Assembly: GCF_024609765.1 (NCBI RefSeq)
Contig: NZ_JANFDG010000019.1
Coordinates: 1-64,000 of the forward strand
Reading direction: 5' to 3'
From: Shinella pollutisoli
GTDB taxonomy: Bacteria; Pseudomonadota; Alphaproteobacteria; Rhizobiales; Rhizobiaceae
DNA length: 64,000 bases
The notes below the pieces were generated by a model. The model did not search any database, was not told the origin of the DNA, and saw only the letters and a list, made by a program, of their open reading frames with translations. Below, in pieces: positions 36,382 through 46,169 of the stretch. The position numbers and the translations under genes were made by a program. How positions within the stretch are numbered: the first letter of the stretch is position 1; every line of letters starts with the position of its first letter.

Positions 36382-37917
36382 ATGACCGAACGCCCCGCCC
36401 GTCGTCCTCTCGCGGTTTCCGCCGCGCTTGCCGTCGCGGCGGGGGTTTTCGTCCACGGCGCGGTGGGCGCCTTCGAGCGCGAGCGCGGCGACCTCTCCCC
36501 CGAGGACATGGCGCGCGTCAAAGCCGTGACGCGGCCCGCGACCGACTTCTCCGCCGCCGAGCGCTACGAGGTGATGTCCGCGGGCGCCGCGACCTCCACC
36601 GCCTCGGTCGACGCCGACAGCTTTTCGCATTTCTCCGCCAACCTCACGCCCGAGGAAGAGGAATCGTTCCGGCTCGGCAACGCGCTCTTCAGCAAGCTCT
36701 GGGTCTCCTCGCCTTCCTCCACGCAGGCGTCCGACGGGCTCGGGCCGCTCTACAACGCCCGTGCCTGCCGCTCCTGTCACGTGCGCGACGGCCGCGGCCA
36801 TCCGCCGGAGGGCAAGGCGGACGCGACCTCGATGTTCCTGCGCCTCGCCCGCGCCCCCGCCACGCCGGAGGAGGAGGAAGCGCTTGCGAGCCTGCGCGAG
36901 ATGAGCCTGCCGGATCCCGTCTACGGCCGACAGCTGCAGGACCTCGCCATTCCCGGCCTCAAGGCGGAGGGGCGGATGGTGATCGAGTACGCGGAGGAGA
37001 GCGTGACGCTTGCCGGCGGCGAGACCGTCCGCCTGCGCCACCCGAGCTATTCCGTCGCCGACCTCGCCTATGGCGACCTCGACCCCGCCACCACGCTCTC
37101 GCCGCGCGTCACCCAGCCGATCCTCGGCCTCGGCCTGATCGAGGCGATCCACGAGGCCGACATCCTGGCGCTCGCCGACCCGGACGACGGCAACGGCGAC
37201 GGCATCCGCGGCAAGGCCGCCGTGACGCTCGATCCGGCGACCGGCGAAAAGGTGCTCGGCCGCTTCGGCTGGAAAGCGCAGAACCCGACCGTCCGCCGAC
37301 AGAGCGCCGACGCCTTCGCCCACGACATCGGTCTCTCGACGCCGGACATGCCGCTGCACCACGGCGACTGCACGGCGGCGCAGACGGACTGCCTTGCGCG
37401 GGCGACCGGCGTGCAGCCGCGCCTCGGCGATACCGAGGGCCCCGCCCCCGTGCTCGACCTCGTCGCCTTCTATGCGGAAAACCTCGCCGTGCCGGCGCGC
37501 AGACGGGCGAGCTTTCCCGGGACGCTTGCCGGAAAACGCCTCTTCTACGAGACGGGCTGTGCCGCCTGCCACCATCCGAAATTCGTGACCCGGCGCGACG
37601 CGGCCAACAAGGCCCATGCCTTCCAGCTCATCTGGCCCTATTCCGACTTCCTGCTGCACGACATGGGCGAGGGCCTCGCCGACGGGCAGGCGGTGGGGGT
37701 GGCGTCCGGCCGGGACTGGCGCACGCCGCCGCTCTGGGGCATCGGCCTCACCGAGACCGTCAGCGGCCACAGCTTCTTCCTGCACGACGGCCGCGCCCGC
37801 AACCTCACCGAAGCCATCCTCTGGCACGGCGGCGAGGCGCAGGCCGCGCGCGACCGCTTCGCGGCGCTTGCCAAGGCGGACCGCGACGCCCTTCTCACCT
37901 TCCTGGAGAGCCTCTGA
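36382..37917 (+). CDS. Di-heme oxidoreductase (DUF1111, putative thiol oxidoreductase)
   Basis: A 511-residue exported protein with two c-type heme sites, CRSCH (near residue 129) and CAACH (near 393), placed in the context NARACRSCHVRDGRGHPP and GCAACHHP as in the DUF1111 di-heme family related to cytochrome c peroxidases. Residues 10-30 form a signal peptide (AVSAALAVAAGVFVHGAVGAF). The start ATG at 36382 was preferred to an upstream one at 36286 that overlaps the end of the imelysin gene. It probably carries out periplasmic electron transfer, perhaps iron redox chemistry linked to the two imelysins. The next start codon follows the stop directly (TGAATG). Confidence 0.87.
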   Translation: MTERPARRPLAVSAALAVAAGVFVHGAVGAFERERGDLSPEDMARVKAVTRPATDFSAAERYEVMSAGAATSTASVDADSFSHFSANLTPEEEESFRLGNALFSKLWVSSPSSTQASDGLGPLYNARACRSCHVRDGRGHPPEGKADATSMFLRLARAPATPEEEEALASLREMSLPDPVYGRQLQDLAIPGLKAEGRMVIEYAEESVTLAGGETVRLRHPSYSVADLAYGDLDPATTLSPRVTQPILGLGLIEAIHEADILALADPDDGNGDGIRGKAAVTLDPATGEKVLGRFGWKAQNPTVRRQSADAFAHDIGLSTPDMPLHHGDCTAAQTDCLARATGVQPRLGDTEGPAPVLDLVAFYAENLAVPARRRASFPGTLAGKRLFYETGCAACHHPKFVTRRDAANKAHAFQLIWPYSDFLLHDMGEGLADGQAVGVASGRDWRTPPLWGIGLTETVSGHSFFLHDGRARNLTEAILWHGGEAQAARDRFAALAKADRDALLTFLESL

Positions 37918-39204
37918 ATGCTGACCCGGCGCCTATCTTTCCTCTCTCTTTCCCGTTGGACGGAAACGTCCCCTCATCCGCCTGCCGGCACCTTCTCCCC
38001 GCCGGGGAGAAGGGGAAAAAAGCCAGCGCCTCGCATCCCCTTCTCCCCCGGGGGGAGAAGGTGGCCCGAAGGGCCGGATGAGGGGGCCAGGCGGCACACG
38101 GCGCGTTTGCTCCTCGCGGCCGGCCTCCTGTTCTCGGCGATGCTGCCCGCCTTCGCCCAGGAGGGCGGCACGCCGGAGCCGCCGGACCTCGGCGACGCGA
38201 GCGTCGTCGCCGGCGTGATGACCAAGGCCGTCGACGACGTCATCCGGCCCGGCTACCGCGCCTTCCACGCCTCGGCCAGGCAACTCGCCGAGACGGTCGG
38301 GGCCTTCTGCAAGGCGCCCTCGTCGGAAAGCCGGACGGCGGTGGATGCGGCCTTCCGCACGGCGATCGCCGACTGGTCGCGCATCGAGATCGTCCGTGTC
38401 GGCCCCGTCATCGAGGGCAACCGCTTCGAGCGCATCCTCTTCTATCCCGACCGCAAGAGCACCGGCCTGAAGCAGGTGCAGGCGCTGCTGCAGCGCGAGA
38501 ACGAGGCCGACGCCTCCGCCGACGCCCTGCCGCACAAGAGCGTCGCTGTGCAGGGGTTCGGCGCGCTCGAATTCGTGCTCTACGGCACCGGCGCGGATAC
38601 GCTGCTGGAAAAGCCGGAGAGCTTCCGCTGCCGCTACGGCGCCGCCGTCGCCGCCAATATCGCGGCTGTGGCGGGCGAGCTTGCCGCCGCCTGGGATGCG
38701 CCCGACGGCATCGCCGGGGCCTGGAAGCATCCGGGACCGGACAACCCCGTCTTCCGCACAGGCCGCGAGGCGGTGACCGAACTGCTCGGCGTGCTCGTCC
38801 ACGGCGCGGAAGCCGTGCGCGACCAGCGCATCGAGACCTTCTACCGCCACGGCGGCACGGCGCGGCCGAAATCGGCGATCTACTGGCGCTCCGGCAACAC
38901 CTGGCTGTCGATCGACGCCAATATCGAGGGGCTGGCGACGCTGTTCGACAAGGGCGGCATGGCCGGGCTGATCGATCCGGACTACATATCGATCGCCGGC
39001 AATATCGACTTCGTGGTGAAGTCGCTACGCCGCGTCGCCCCGACCATCGATCCCGACATCGAGAAGGCGGTCGGCACGCCCGAGGAGCAGCAGAAGATCG
39101 CCTTCCTGCTCGTCAACGCGCGCGATCTCGTGCTGCGCCTCGACACCGAATATGGCGGGGCGATCGGGCTCGGCGCCGGCTTCTCCTTCGCGGACGGCGA
39201 CTGA
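37918..39204 (+). CDS. Second imelysin-family protein, with an in-frame repeat element near its start
   Basis: The imelysin-like part runs from about residue 85 to the end of a 428-residue frame. The ATG directly follows the DUF1111 stop. The first 17 codons (starting MLTRRLSF) are followed by a 117-bp RIME-like palindrome that is read through without stop (residues 18-56), and then by a hydrophobic stretch TARLLLAAGLLFSAMLPAFA that looks like a signal peptide core. The normal leader thus appears to have been split by the element. A TTG at 38107 is a possible later start. The motif equivalent to GxHxxE reads GFGALEFVLYG (near 212), lacking the histidine. Imelysin membership is clear; the start is uncertain. 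Confidence 0.8.
   Translation: MLTRRLSFLSLSRWTETSPHPPAGTFSPPGRRGKKPAPRIPFSPGGRRWPEGPDEGARRHTARLLLAAGLLFSAMLPAFAQEGGTPEPPDLGDASVVAGVMTKAVDDVIRPGYRAFHASARQLAETVGAFCKAPSSESRTAVDAAFRTAIADWSRIEIVRVGPVIEGNRFERILFYPDRKSTGLKQVQALLQRENEADASADALPHKSVAVQGFGALEFVLYGTGADTLLEKPESFRCRYGAAVAANIAAVAGELAAAWDAPDGIAGAWKHPGPDNPVFRTGREAVTELLGVLVHGAEAVRDQRIETFYRHGGTARPKSAIYWRSGNTWLSIDANIEGLATLFDKGGMAGLIDPDYISIAGNIDFVVKSLRRVAPTIDPDIEKAVGTPEEQQKIAFLLVNARDLVLRLDTEYGGAIGLGAGFSFADGD
37970..38086. repeat. RIME-like 117-bp palindromic mosaic element, copy 1
   Basis: Ends CCCCTCATCCG and CGGATGAGGGGG are inverted. Inside are two hairpins: CTTCTCCCC/GGGGAGAAG on the left and CTTCTCCCCC/GGGGGAGAAG on the right, separated by about 20 bases. 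The layout matches what I remember of Rhizobium-specific intergenic mosaic elements. Unusually it lies inside an open reading frame and its length is a multiple of three. A second copy of the same length, in the opposite orientation, is at 46032-46148. Confidence 0.8.
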
Positions 39205-40355
39205 TGGCGTCCGGTTTCCACGCAAGTCCAGGCGAAAAGCCGCTGCGCGCTTTCGCCGGAATTGCGCAGGCAAGCCCCCTCCTCGACCGCCGCGCCTTCC
39301 TGCGCATGGCGGGCGCGGCCTGGGCGGCGGCGCTCACGCCCGGCGCAGCGCTGGCGCTGTCGCGCACCGACGCCGTCTTCGCCTCCGGCTTCCGGGACCG
39401 CAGCGGCACCTTCGGCCTCGCGGTGCTCACGGAGGACGGCACCGTGATCGACCGCGTCGCCCTTCCCGCCCGCAGCCACGGCATGGCGTTCTCGCCCGCG
39501 ACCGGCCATCTCGTCGCCTTCGCCCGCCGGCCCGGCACCTTCGCGCTGGTCGTCGACCAGGGCCGCGCCACCGCGCCCGTCACCATCGCCGCCGCCGAGG
39601 GCCGGCATTTCTTCGGTCACGGCTGCTTCTCGCCGGACGGCCGCCTGCTCTACGCCAGCGAGAACGATTTCGACGCCAACCGCGGCGCGATCGGCCTCTA
39701 CGACGCTTACGACGACTATCGCCGCATCGGCGAGTACCCGACCTACGGCATCGGCACGCACGACCTCTCCGTTAGCGACGACGGACGCATGCTGATCGCC
39801 GCCAACGGCGGCATCGAGACCCATCCCGACTTCGGCCGCACCAAGCTCAACCTCGACCGAATGGAGCCATCGCTTTCGCTGATCGACGCCAAGACCGGCG
39901 CGCTGATCGAGCGCCATGGCCTGCCGGCGAAACTGCGGCAGCTCTCCACCCGCCACATCGACCTCGACGCCAAGGGCCGCATCTGGTTCGCCTGCCAGTA
40001 CGAGGGCCCGCGCAACGACCTGCCGCCGCTCGTCGGCCGCTTCGCCAGGGGCGAGGCGCTGCATTTCGTCGACCTGCCCGAGGAGACGACGACGGGGCTT
40101 GCCAACTATGTCGGCGCCATCGCCGTCAACCGCCGGGAAGGCCTCGTCGGCCTCACCTCGCCGAAAGGCGGGCGCGCGGTGATCCTCGATGCGGCAAGCG
40201 GCCGGGTGCTGCGCGAGGAGACGGTCGCCGACGCCGCCGGCATCGCCGCGACGACACGGGATTTCGCCGTCTCCTCCTATGGAGGGCGCTTCGCGACGAG
40301 CCGCGCGGATGTCGCCTGGGACCAGCACATCCAGCGGCTCGGCCGCCCCTCCTGA
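39204..40355 (+). CDS. DUF1513 domain protein with Tat-type signal
   Basis: A 383-residue exported protein of the DUF1513 family, expected to fold as a beta-propeller (repeated motifs such as HGMAFSPATGHLVAFARRPG, HDLSVSDDGRMLIAANGG and HIDLDAKGRIWFACQYEG). The N-terminus has a twin-arginine motif DRRAFLRMAG (near residue 28) before a hydrophobic stretch ending ALA. The ATG overlaps the last base of the preceding stop (TGATG), so it is the coupled fourth gene of the imelysin operon. Its role in iron handling is by association only. Confidence 0.88.
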   Translation: MASGFHASPGEKPLRAFAGIAQASPLLDRRAFLRMAGAAWAAALTPGAALALSRTDAVFASGFRDRSGTFGLAVLTEDGTVIDRVALPARSHGMAFSPATGHLVAFARRPGTFALVVDQGRATAPVTIAAAEGRHFFGHGCFSPDGRLLYASENDFDANRGAIGLYDAYDDYRRIGEYPTYGIGTHDLSVSDDGRMLIAANGGIETHPDFGRTKLNLDRMEPSLSLIDAKTGALIERHGLPAKLRQLSTRHIDLDAKGRIWFACQYEGPRNDLPPLVGRFARGEALHFVDLPEETTTGLANYVGAIAVNRREGLVGLTSPKGGRAVILDAASGRVLREETVADAAGIAATTRDFAVSSYGGRFATSRADVAWDQHIQRLGRPS

Positions 40356-40460
40356 TTCCGCGACGCTTTTCCACGCCTTGTCTGCCGCCGCCGCTTGCGG
40401 TGCAGCATGGCCCGTGCCAACGTGCCGTCCTCGCTTTCTCCCGCAAGCCGCGTGTGCTCC

Positions 40461-40910
40461 ATGACCGACTTCCCCCCGCCGGATTTTTCCGAACGCGTCA
40501 CCCGCAGCTTCGCGCGGCAGGCCGCCATGCGGCTCATCGGCGCGGAGCTGACGCGCGTCGAGCACGGCACGGTGGAGATCGAGCTTCCCTTCGACGAGAA
40601 GCTGACGCAGCAGCACGGCTTCCTGCATGCCGGCGTCATCTCGGCGGCCCTCGACACCGCCTGCTCCTACGCCGCCTACACGGTGATCGACGCCGAGGCC
40701 TCGATCCTCACCATCGAGTTCAAGGTCAACCTCATGTCGCCCGGCCGCGGCGAGCGCTTCCTCTTCCGCGGCGAGGTCACCAAGCCCGGCTCCACCATCA
40801 TCGTCGCCGACGGCCGCGCCTATGCCGTCTCCGACGGCCCGGCCAAGCTGATCGCCTCGATGACCGGCACGATGATGGTCGCCCGCGGCCGGCAGGAGAT
40901 CGCCGGATGA
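40461..40910 (+). CDS. PaaI-family hotdog thioesterase
   Basis: A 149-residue single hotdog-fold protein. The signature QQHGFLHAGVISAALDTACSYAA (near residue 50) carries the HG-x-x-HGG-like motif of PaaI/YigI acyl-CoA thioesterases, followed by TIEFKVNLMSPGRGERF (near 88). The start at 40461 is preferred over an upstream in-frame Met by family length. The 3' end overlaps the next ATG (ATGA), coupling it to the MTA/SAH nucleosidase gene. The acyl group acted on is unknown. Confidence 0.88.
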   Translation: MTDFPPPDFSERVTRSFARQAAMRLIGAELTRVEHGTVEIELPFDEKLTQQHGFLHAGVISAALDTACSYAAYTVIDAEASILTIEFKVNLMSPGRGERFLFRGEVTKPGSTIIVADGRAYAVSDGPAKLIASMTGTMMVARGRQEIAG

Positions 40911-41551
40911 GCGTCGCCGTCAGGACCGTCGGCGGACGCCGCCTGCTCTATGTCATGGCGGTCGACGCCGAGTACGGCCCGCATCTTGCGGCCCGCATCG
41001 CGCCCCTCATGACCGGTGTCGGCCCGGTCGAGGCCGCCGTGCAGCTGACGCTGGCGCTCTGCCGGCTGTATGCCGAGGGGAATCGTCCCGACCTCGTCGT
41101 CTCGCTCGGCTCGGCGGGATCGGCGACGCTGGAGCAGACCGAGGTCTACCAGGCGTCCTCCGTCTCCTACCGCGACATGGACGCCTCGCCGCTCGGCTTC
41201 GCCAAGGGCACGACGCCCCTCCTCGACCTGCCGGCCGAGGTGCCGCTGCCACTTTGCATCCCCGGCATCGCCGCGGCCCGGCTTTCGACCGGCGCGAACG
41301 TCGTCTCGGGTGCCGCCTATGCGGAAATCGACGCGGACATGGTGGACATGGAGACCTATGCGGCGCTGCGCGCCTGCCAGGCCTTCGCCATCCCGCTCGT
41401 GGCGCTGCGCGGCATCTCCGACGGCAAGGCGGAGCTCTCCCATATCGGCGACTGGACGGAATACCTGCACGTGATCGACGAGCGGCTCGCCGGCGCCGTC
41501 GACCGGCTGGAGGCGGCCGTCGCGGACGGGACGCTCGCCGCCCGCGGCTGA
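40907..41551 (+). CDS. mtnN: 5'-methylthioadenosine/S-adenosylhomocysteine nucleosidase
   Basis: A 214-residue member of the PNP/UDP phosphorylase superfamily, expected to remove adenine from methylthioadenosine and S-adenosylhomocysteine. Visible signatures are TGVGPVEAAVQLTLAL (near residue 36), VSLGSAGSA (near 64), the catalytic Glu in MVDMETYAAL (near 148) and the catalytic Asp in RGISDGK (near 168). It is shorter than E. coli MtnN (232) and the sequence is divergent, so a related nucleoside substrate is possible. Coupled to the thioesterase gene upstream; guaA follows after 53 bases. Confidence 0.8.
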   Translation: MSVAVRTVGGRRLLYVMAVDAEYGPHLAARIAPLMTGVGPVEAAVQLTLALCRLYAEGNRPDLVVSLGSAGSATLEQTEVYQASSVSYRDMDASPLGFAKGTTPLLDLPAEVPLPLCIPGIAAARLSTGANVVSGAAYAEIDADMVDMETYAALRACQAFAIPLVALRGISDGKAELSHIGDWTEYLHVIDERLAGAVDRLEAAVADGTLAARG

Positions 41552-41604
41552 AAATCCGGCATTGCCCGGTTGCGCCGGGACCGCAGATTCATTAAAGGCT
41601 CGCC

Positions 41605-43167
<1,563 letters not shown>

Positions 43168-43462
43168 CCCGGACGCGCCGCCCAAGCCGTGGACCGCGCC
43201 CTTTCGGGAGCTGCATCGCCATCCGGTCCTGAAGCCCTGCGCGGTCGCTTGTCCAGGATCCTGAACAGGCTTGGGGAGGGCTGGCGCGAAACAGCGGTCA
43301 GCCAAAGCCTTTCACGCTTCGACGGCGGCGAACCGGCCCATGCGCTCGACGCCGGGAAGCCTTCCTTGTCTTCAGCGGCCCTGCCCGACAACGCAGGAGG
43401 ATGCAGGACGGCGGCCTGACGGCGGATTTCTCAAGATAGAACGATAATCGAGATAAGTTTTG
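43168..43462. other. Non-coding stretch between guaA and tRNA-Ser
   Basis: About 295 bases with no supported gene; the open frames here lack homology. No integrase or attachment repeat is visible next to the tRNA. Nothing further identified. Confidence 0.5.
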
Positions 43463-43552
43463 TGGCGGACAGAGAGGGATTCGAACCCTCGATAGAGTTT
43501 CCCCTATACACGCGTTCCAGGCGTGCGCCTTCAACCACTCGGCCACCTGTCC
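43463..43552 (-). tRNA. tRNA-Ser (GGA anticodon)
   Basis: A 90-base class II tRNA with encoded CCA. The acceptor stem pairs GGACAGG at the 5' end with TCTGTCC before the G73 discriminator. The D-arm has GGCCGAGTGGTTGAAGG, the anticodon loop CTGGAAC gives anticodon GGA (43516-43518 on the plus strand), a long variable arm follows, and the T-arm is GGGTTCGAATCCC. It reads UCC and UCU codons. Confidence 0.96.
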
Positions 43553-43622
43553 GTCCGCTCGTCGCCGATGGTCAGTCCGGCGCGGCTCGCCTTCCTGTTT
43601 CCATTCCGGCGGGTCGGCGCGA

Positions 43623-43650
43623 TATATACCGAGGTTTGCGGCGGGATCAA
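43623..43650 (-). promoter_or_regulatory. Promoter of tRNA-Ser
   Basis: On the minus strand TTGATC (43650-43645), 16 bases and TATATA (43628-43623); the tRNA begins about 70 bases downstream. Good match to a housekeeping promoter. Confidence 0.6.
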
Positions 43651-43771
43651 CCGCCTTGTGACAGAATTTTTGCGGCAGGACGCACGTCCTGTTGCCGGAA
43701 AGAGAGGATTGCAAGCCGGCAGGCACCTTCCTATCTTTGACGGAGAAATGCGGCACCGAGGAGGGTGCGCG

Positions 43772-44092
43772 ATGATACGGTTCATCCTTCGGGCGATCAG
43801 CCTCGTTGCCCTCGTCGTCGCCGTGATGGCGGGCACGATCGACGCGATCCAGTCGGTCTCGGCCTCCGAGCCGGTGCTGACGCCGCTGGCGGTCGCCTGG
43901 AGCACGGCGAGCCCCGACACGATCGCACTCGTCGCCGACGGCATCATGCACAACCTGCATCCCTATGCCTGGGATCCGGCGGCGATGTGGGTGCTGTCCC
44001 AGCCCGCCTTCGCGGTGCTGCTCGCCGTGTCGTTGTTCTTCTGGATGCTTGCCTACAGGCGTCCGTCCGTCGCAGGCCGTTTTGCGGCCTGA
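43772..44092 (+). CDS. Small conserved membrane protein, function unknown
   Basis: A 106-residue protein with a hydrophobic N-terminal helix ([20 protein letters not shown]) and a second helix near residues 78-95 ([19 protein letters not shown]), ending [11 protein letters not shown]. Between them is a soluble segment of about 55 residues. The topology predicts two membrane spans with the middle part probably outside. GGAGGG lies before the ATG. I recall similar small proteins in other Rhizobiaceae, sometimes labelled after PetM, but there is no real evidence for a cytochrome b6f link. msrA follows after 43 bases. Confidence 0.75.
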   Translation: MIRFILRAISLVALVVAVMAGTIDAIQSVSASEPVLTPLAVAWSTASPDTIALVADGIMHNLHPYAWDPAAMWVLSQPAFAVLLAVSLFFWMLAYRRPSVAGRFAA

Positions 44093-44135
44093 TCCAACCG
44101 CCGTGCGCTCGCACGGCCAGGCCGAGGAGGCCACG

Positions 44136-44786
44136 ATGTTCCTGATCGACATGTTCAACAAGAAGACCGCCATGCCCGCGCCGGAGGCCGCACTTCCCGG
44201 CCGCGACCATCCCATCCCGACCGCCACCACCCATTTCGTCAACGGCCGGCCGCTCAAGGGCCCCTATCCCGGGAACACCAAGACGGTGCTGCTCGGGATG
44301 GGCTGCTTCTGGGGCGCCGAGCGGCTCCTCTGGCAGATCCCCGGCGTCTTCGTGACGGCGGCCGGCTATTCCGGCGGCTTCACGCCGAACCCGACCTACC
44401 AGGAGACGACGACCGGGCTCACCGGCCATGCCGAGGTCGTGCTTGCGGTCTACGATCCCGCCGTCGTCCCGCTCGAAAGCCTGCTGAAGACCTTCTTCGA
44501 GGCGCACGACCCGACCCAGGGCATGCGCCAGGGCAACGACATCGGCACGACCTACCGCTCGGCGATCTACGCGCAGGACGCGGCCGACCTCGAAACCGCC
44601 CGGCGCATCCGCGACCGCTTCCAGGCCGCGCTCGACACGGCGGGCCACGGCGGGCGCATCACGACCGAGATCGCCGAGGCGGGGCCGTTCTATTTCGCCG
44701 AGGACGTGCACCAGCAGTATCTCGCCAAGAATCCTGGTGGCTACTGCGGCCTGCGCGGCACCGGCGTTTCCTGCGCAATCGCCTGA
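44136..44786 (+). CDS. msrA: Peptide-methionine (S)-S-oxide reductase
   Basis: MsrA repairs oxidised methionine (S form) in proteins. 216 residues with the catalytic Cys in [14 protein letters not shown] (near residue 55), [12 protein letters not shown] (near 78), [12 protein letters not shown] (near 96) and the C-terminal resolving cysteines in GGYCG and GVSC. AGGAGG lies 5 bases before the ATG. There is no fused MsrB domain. A strong terminator follows at 44814-44865. Confidence 0.95.
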   Translation: MFLIDMFNKKTAMPAPEAALPGRDHPIPTATTHFVNGRPLKGPYPGNTKTVLLGMGCFWGAERLLWQIPGVFVTAAGYSGGFTPNPTYQETTTGLTGHAEVVLAVYDPAVVPLESLLKTFFEAHDPTQGMRQGNDIGTTYRSAIYAQDAADLETARRIRDRFQAALDTAGHGGRITTEIAEAGPFYFAEDVHQQYLAKNPGGYCGLRGTGVSCAIA

Positions 44787-44813
44787 CGGACAACGGTTTT
44801 CCGGCATTTTCCC

Positions 44814-44865
44814 GGACCGCCGGAACGAGGGTTTCCACCCCCGTTCCGACGGTCCCCGTTTTTTT
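44814..44865 (+). terminator. Strong Rho-independent terminator after msrA
   Basis: A long stem with two mismatches: GGACCG (44814-44819), CGGAACG (44821-44827) and GGG pair with CCC, CGTTCCG and CGGTCC (ending 44855), with a short loop, followed three bases later by seven T residues (44859-44865). It separates msrA from the nucleoside transport operon. Confidence 0.85.
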
Positions 44866-44872
44866 ACCAGTT

Positions 44873-44895
44873 GAAAAATTCCTCGTGAATTTTTC
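44873..44895. promoter_or_regulatory. Perfect 9-bp inverted repeat upstream of the nucleoside importer
   Basis: GAAAAATTC (44873-44881), five bases, GAATTTTTC (44887-44895). It is a perfect dyad in an AT-rich patch of a GC-rich region, 125 bases before the binding-protein gene and directly after the msrA terminator. It has the form of an operator for a dimeric regulator. The regulator is not in the window or not recognised. Confidence 0.55.
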
Positions 44896-45019
44896 CCCGG
44901 GCCGTGCAAGGATGCCGCCAGCCGGACCCAAGGGAACGGGTCGGTGGCTCCGTGGCCAAGCCTCACCGAAGGCGCGCGGGAGGACCCGATAAGATCAATA
45001 GCGAACAAGGGCTCGCACA

Positions 45020-46012
45020 ATGAAGAAAACCCTTCTCACTCTTCTTGCCACGGCTACCATGTCGGCAGGCGCGCTTGCCGCGGACATCAAGCCGGCGATC
45101 ATCTACGATCTGGGCGGAAAGTTCGACAAGTCGTTCAACGAGGCGGCCTACAACGGGGCGGAAAAGTTCAAGGCCGAGACCGGCATCGACTACCGCGACT
45201 TCGAGATCGCCAACGACGCCCAGCGCGAGCAGGCGCTGCGCCGCTTCGCCGGCGACGGCAACAACCCGATCGTGATGGCCGGCTTCTCCTGGGCCGCGCA
45301 GCTCGAGAAGGTCGCGGCGGAATATCCCGACACCCAGTTCGCCATCATCGACATGGTCGTCGACAAGCCGAACGTGCGCTCGGTCGTCTTCAAGGAAGAG
45401 GAAGGCTCGTGGCTCGCCGGCATCATGGCGGCGACCGCCTCCAAGACGAAGACCGTCAGCTTCGTCGGCGGCATGGACATCCCGCTGATCCACAAGTTCG
45501 CCTGCGGCTATATCGGCGGCGCCAAGTCGACCGGCCCGGACGTCAAGGTGCTGGAAGCCTATACCGGCACGACGCCGGACGCCTGGAACGACCCCGTCAA
45601 GGGCGGCGAGATCGCCAAGTCGCAGTTCGACCAGGGCTCGGACGTCGTCTACCACGCGGCCGGCGGCACCGGCGTCGGCGTGCTGCAGGCGGCGGCGGAT
45701 GCCGGCAAGCTCGGCATCGGCGTCGATTCCAACCAGAACGGCCTGCATCCCGGCAAGGTGCTGACCTCGATGCTCAAGCGGGTCGACGTCGCCGTCTACG
45801 ACGCCTTCATCACCGCCAAGGACGGCACCTTCAAGCCCGGCATCAACGTGCTCGGCCTCAAGGAGGACGGCGTCGGCGTGGCGATGGACGAGCACAACGC
45901 GCCGCTTGTCACCGACGAGATGAAGGCCGCCGTCGAGAAGGCCAAGGCCGACATCATCGCCGGCACCGTGACGGTCCACGACTACATGTCGGACGAGACT
46001 TGCCCCTATTGA
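45020..46012 (+). CDS. BMP-family ABC transporter substrate-binding protein
   Basis: A 330-residue periplasmic binding protein of the basic membrane protein (BMP/PnrA-like) family, which binds nucleosides. The signal peptide MKKTLLTLLATATMSAGALAA is followed by KPAIIYDLGGKFDKSFNEAAYNGAEKF (near residue 24), DYRDFEIANDAQREQALRRF (near 55) and VYHAAGGTGVGVLQAA (near 210). The match to this family and the neighbouring cdd, punA, deoC and deoA genes support purine or pyrimidine nucleoside uptake. Its ATPase and permease genes start 535 bases downstream after a RIME-like repeat and slyX, so the operon is interrupted. Confidence 0.9.
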   Translation: MKKTLLTLLATATMSAGALAADIKPAIIYDLGGKFDKSFNEAAYNGAEKFKAETGIDYRDFEIANDAQREQALRRFAGDGNNPIVMAGFSWAAQLEKVAAEYPDTQFAIIDMVVDKPNVRSVVFKEEEGSWLAGIMAATASKTKTVSFVGGMDIPLIHKFACGYIGGAKSTGPDVKVLEAYTGTTPDAWNDPVKGGEIAKSQFDQGSDVVYHAAGGTGVGVLQAAADAGKLGIGVDSNQNGLHPGKVLTSMLKRVDVAVYDAFITAKDGTFKPGINVLGLKEDGVGVAMDEHNAPLVTDEMKAAVEKAKADIIAGTVTVHDYMSDETCPY

Positions 46013-46031
46013 CGGGCAGCCGTTGAAGAGA

Positions 46032-46148
46032 CCCCCTCATCCGGCCCTTCGGGCCACCTTCTCCCCGGCGGGGAGAAGGAAGGACCGGCGGCACTGCAAG
46101 TTCCCTTCTCCCCGCCGGGGAGAAGGTGCCGGCACGCGGATGAGGGGG
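46032..46148. repeat. RIME-like 117-bp palindromic mosaic element, copy 2
   Basis: Ends CCCCCTCATCC and GGATGAGGGGG are inverted, with two internal hairpins built from CTTCTCCCC and GGGGAGAAG. Compared with copy 1 (37970-38086) the arms are swapped: GGCCCTTCGGGCC lies on the left here and on the right there, so the two copies are in opposite orientation. It stands between the BMP binding-protein gene and slyX, 20 bases after the stop. Confidence 0.85.
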
Positions 46149-46169
46149 TTTTGCCGCAACCGGGCTTCT

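Noticed and set aside
43463-43552. tRNA-Ser as the attachment site of an integrated element
   Set aside because: No integrase gene, no repeated tRNA 3' end and no change of gene type on either side within the window.
43676-43691. A 16-bp perfect palindrome CAGGACG-CA-CGTCCTG as an operator or terminator
   Set aside because: It lacks a T-tract and lies about 80 bases from the nearest start codon without a recognisable promoter; too little to support a call.
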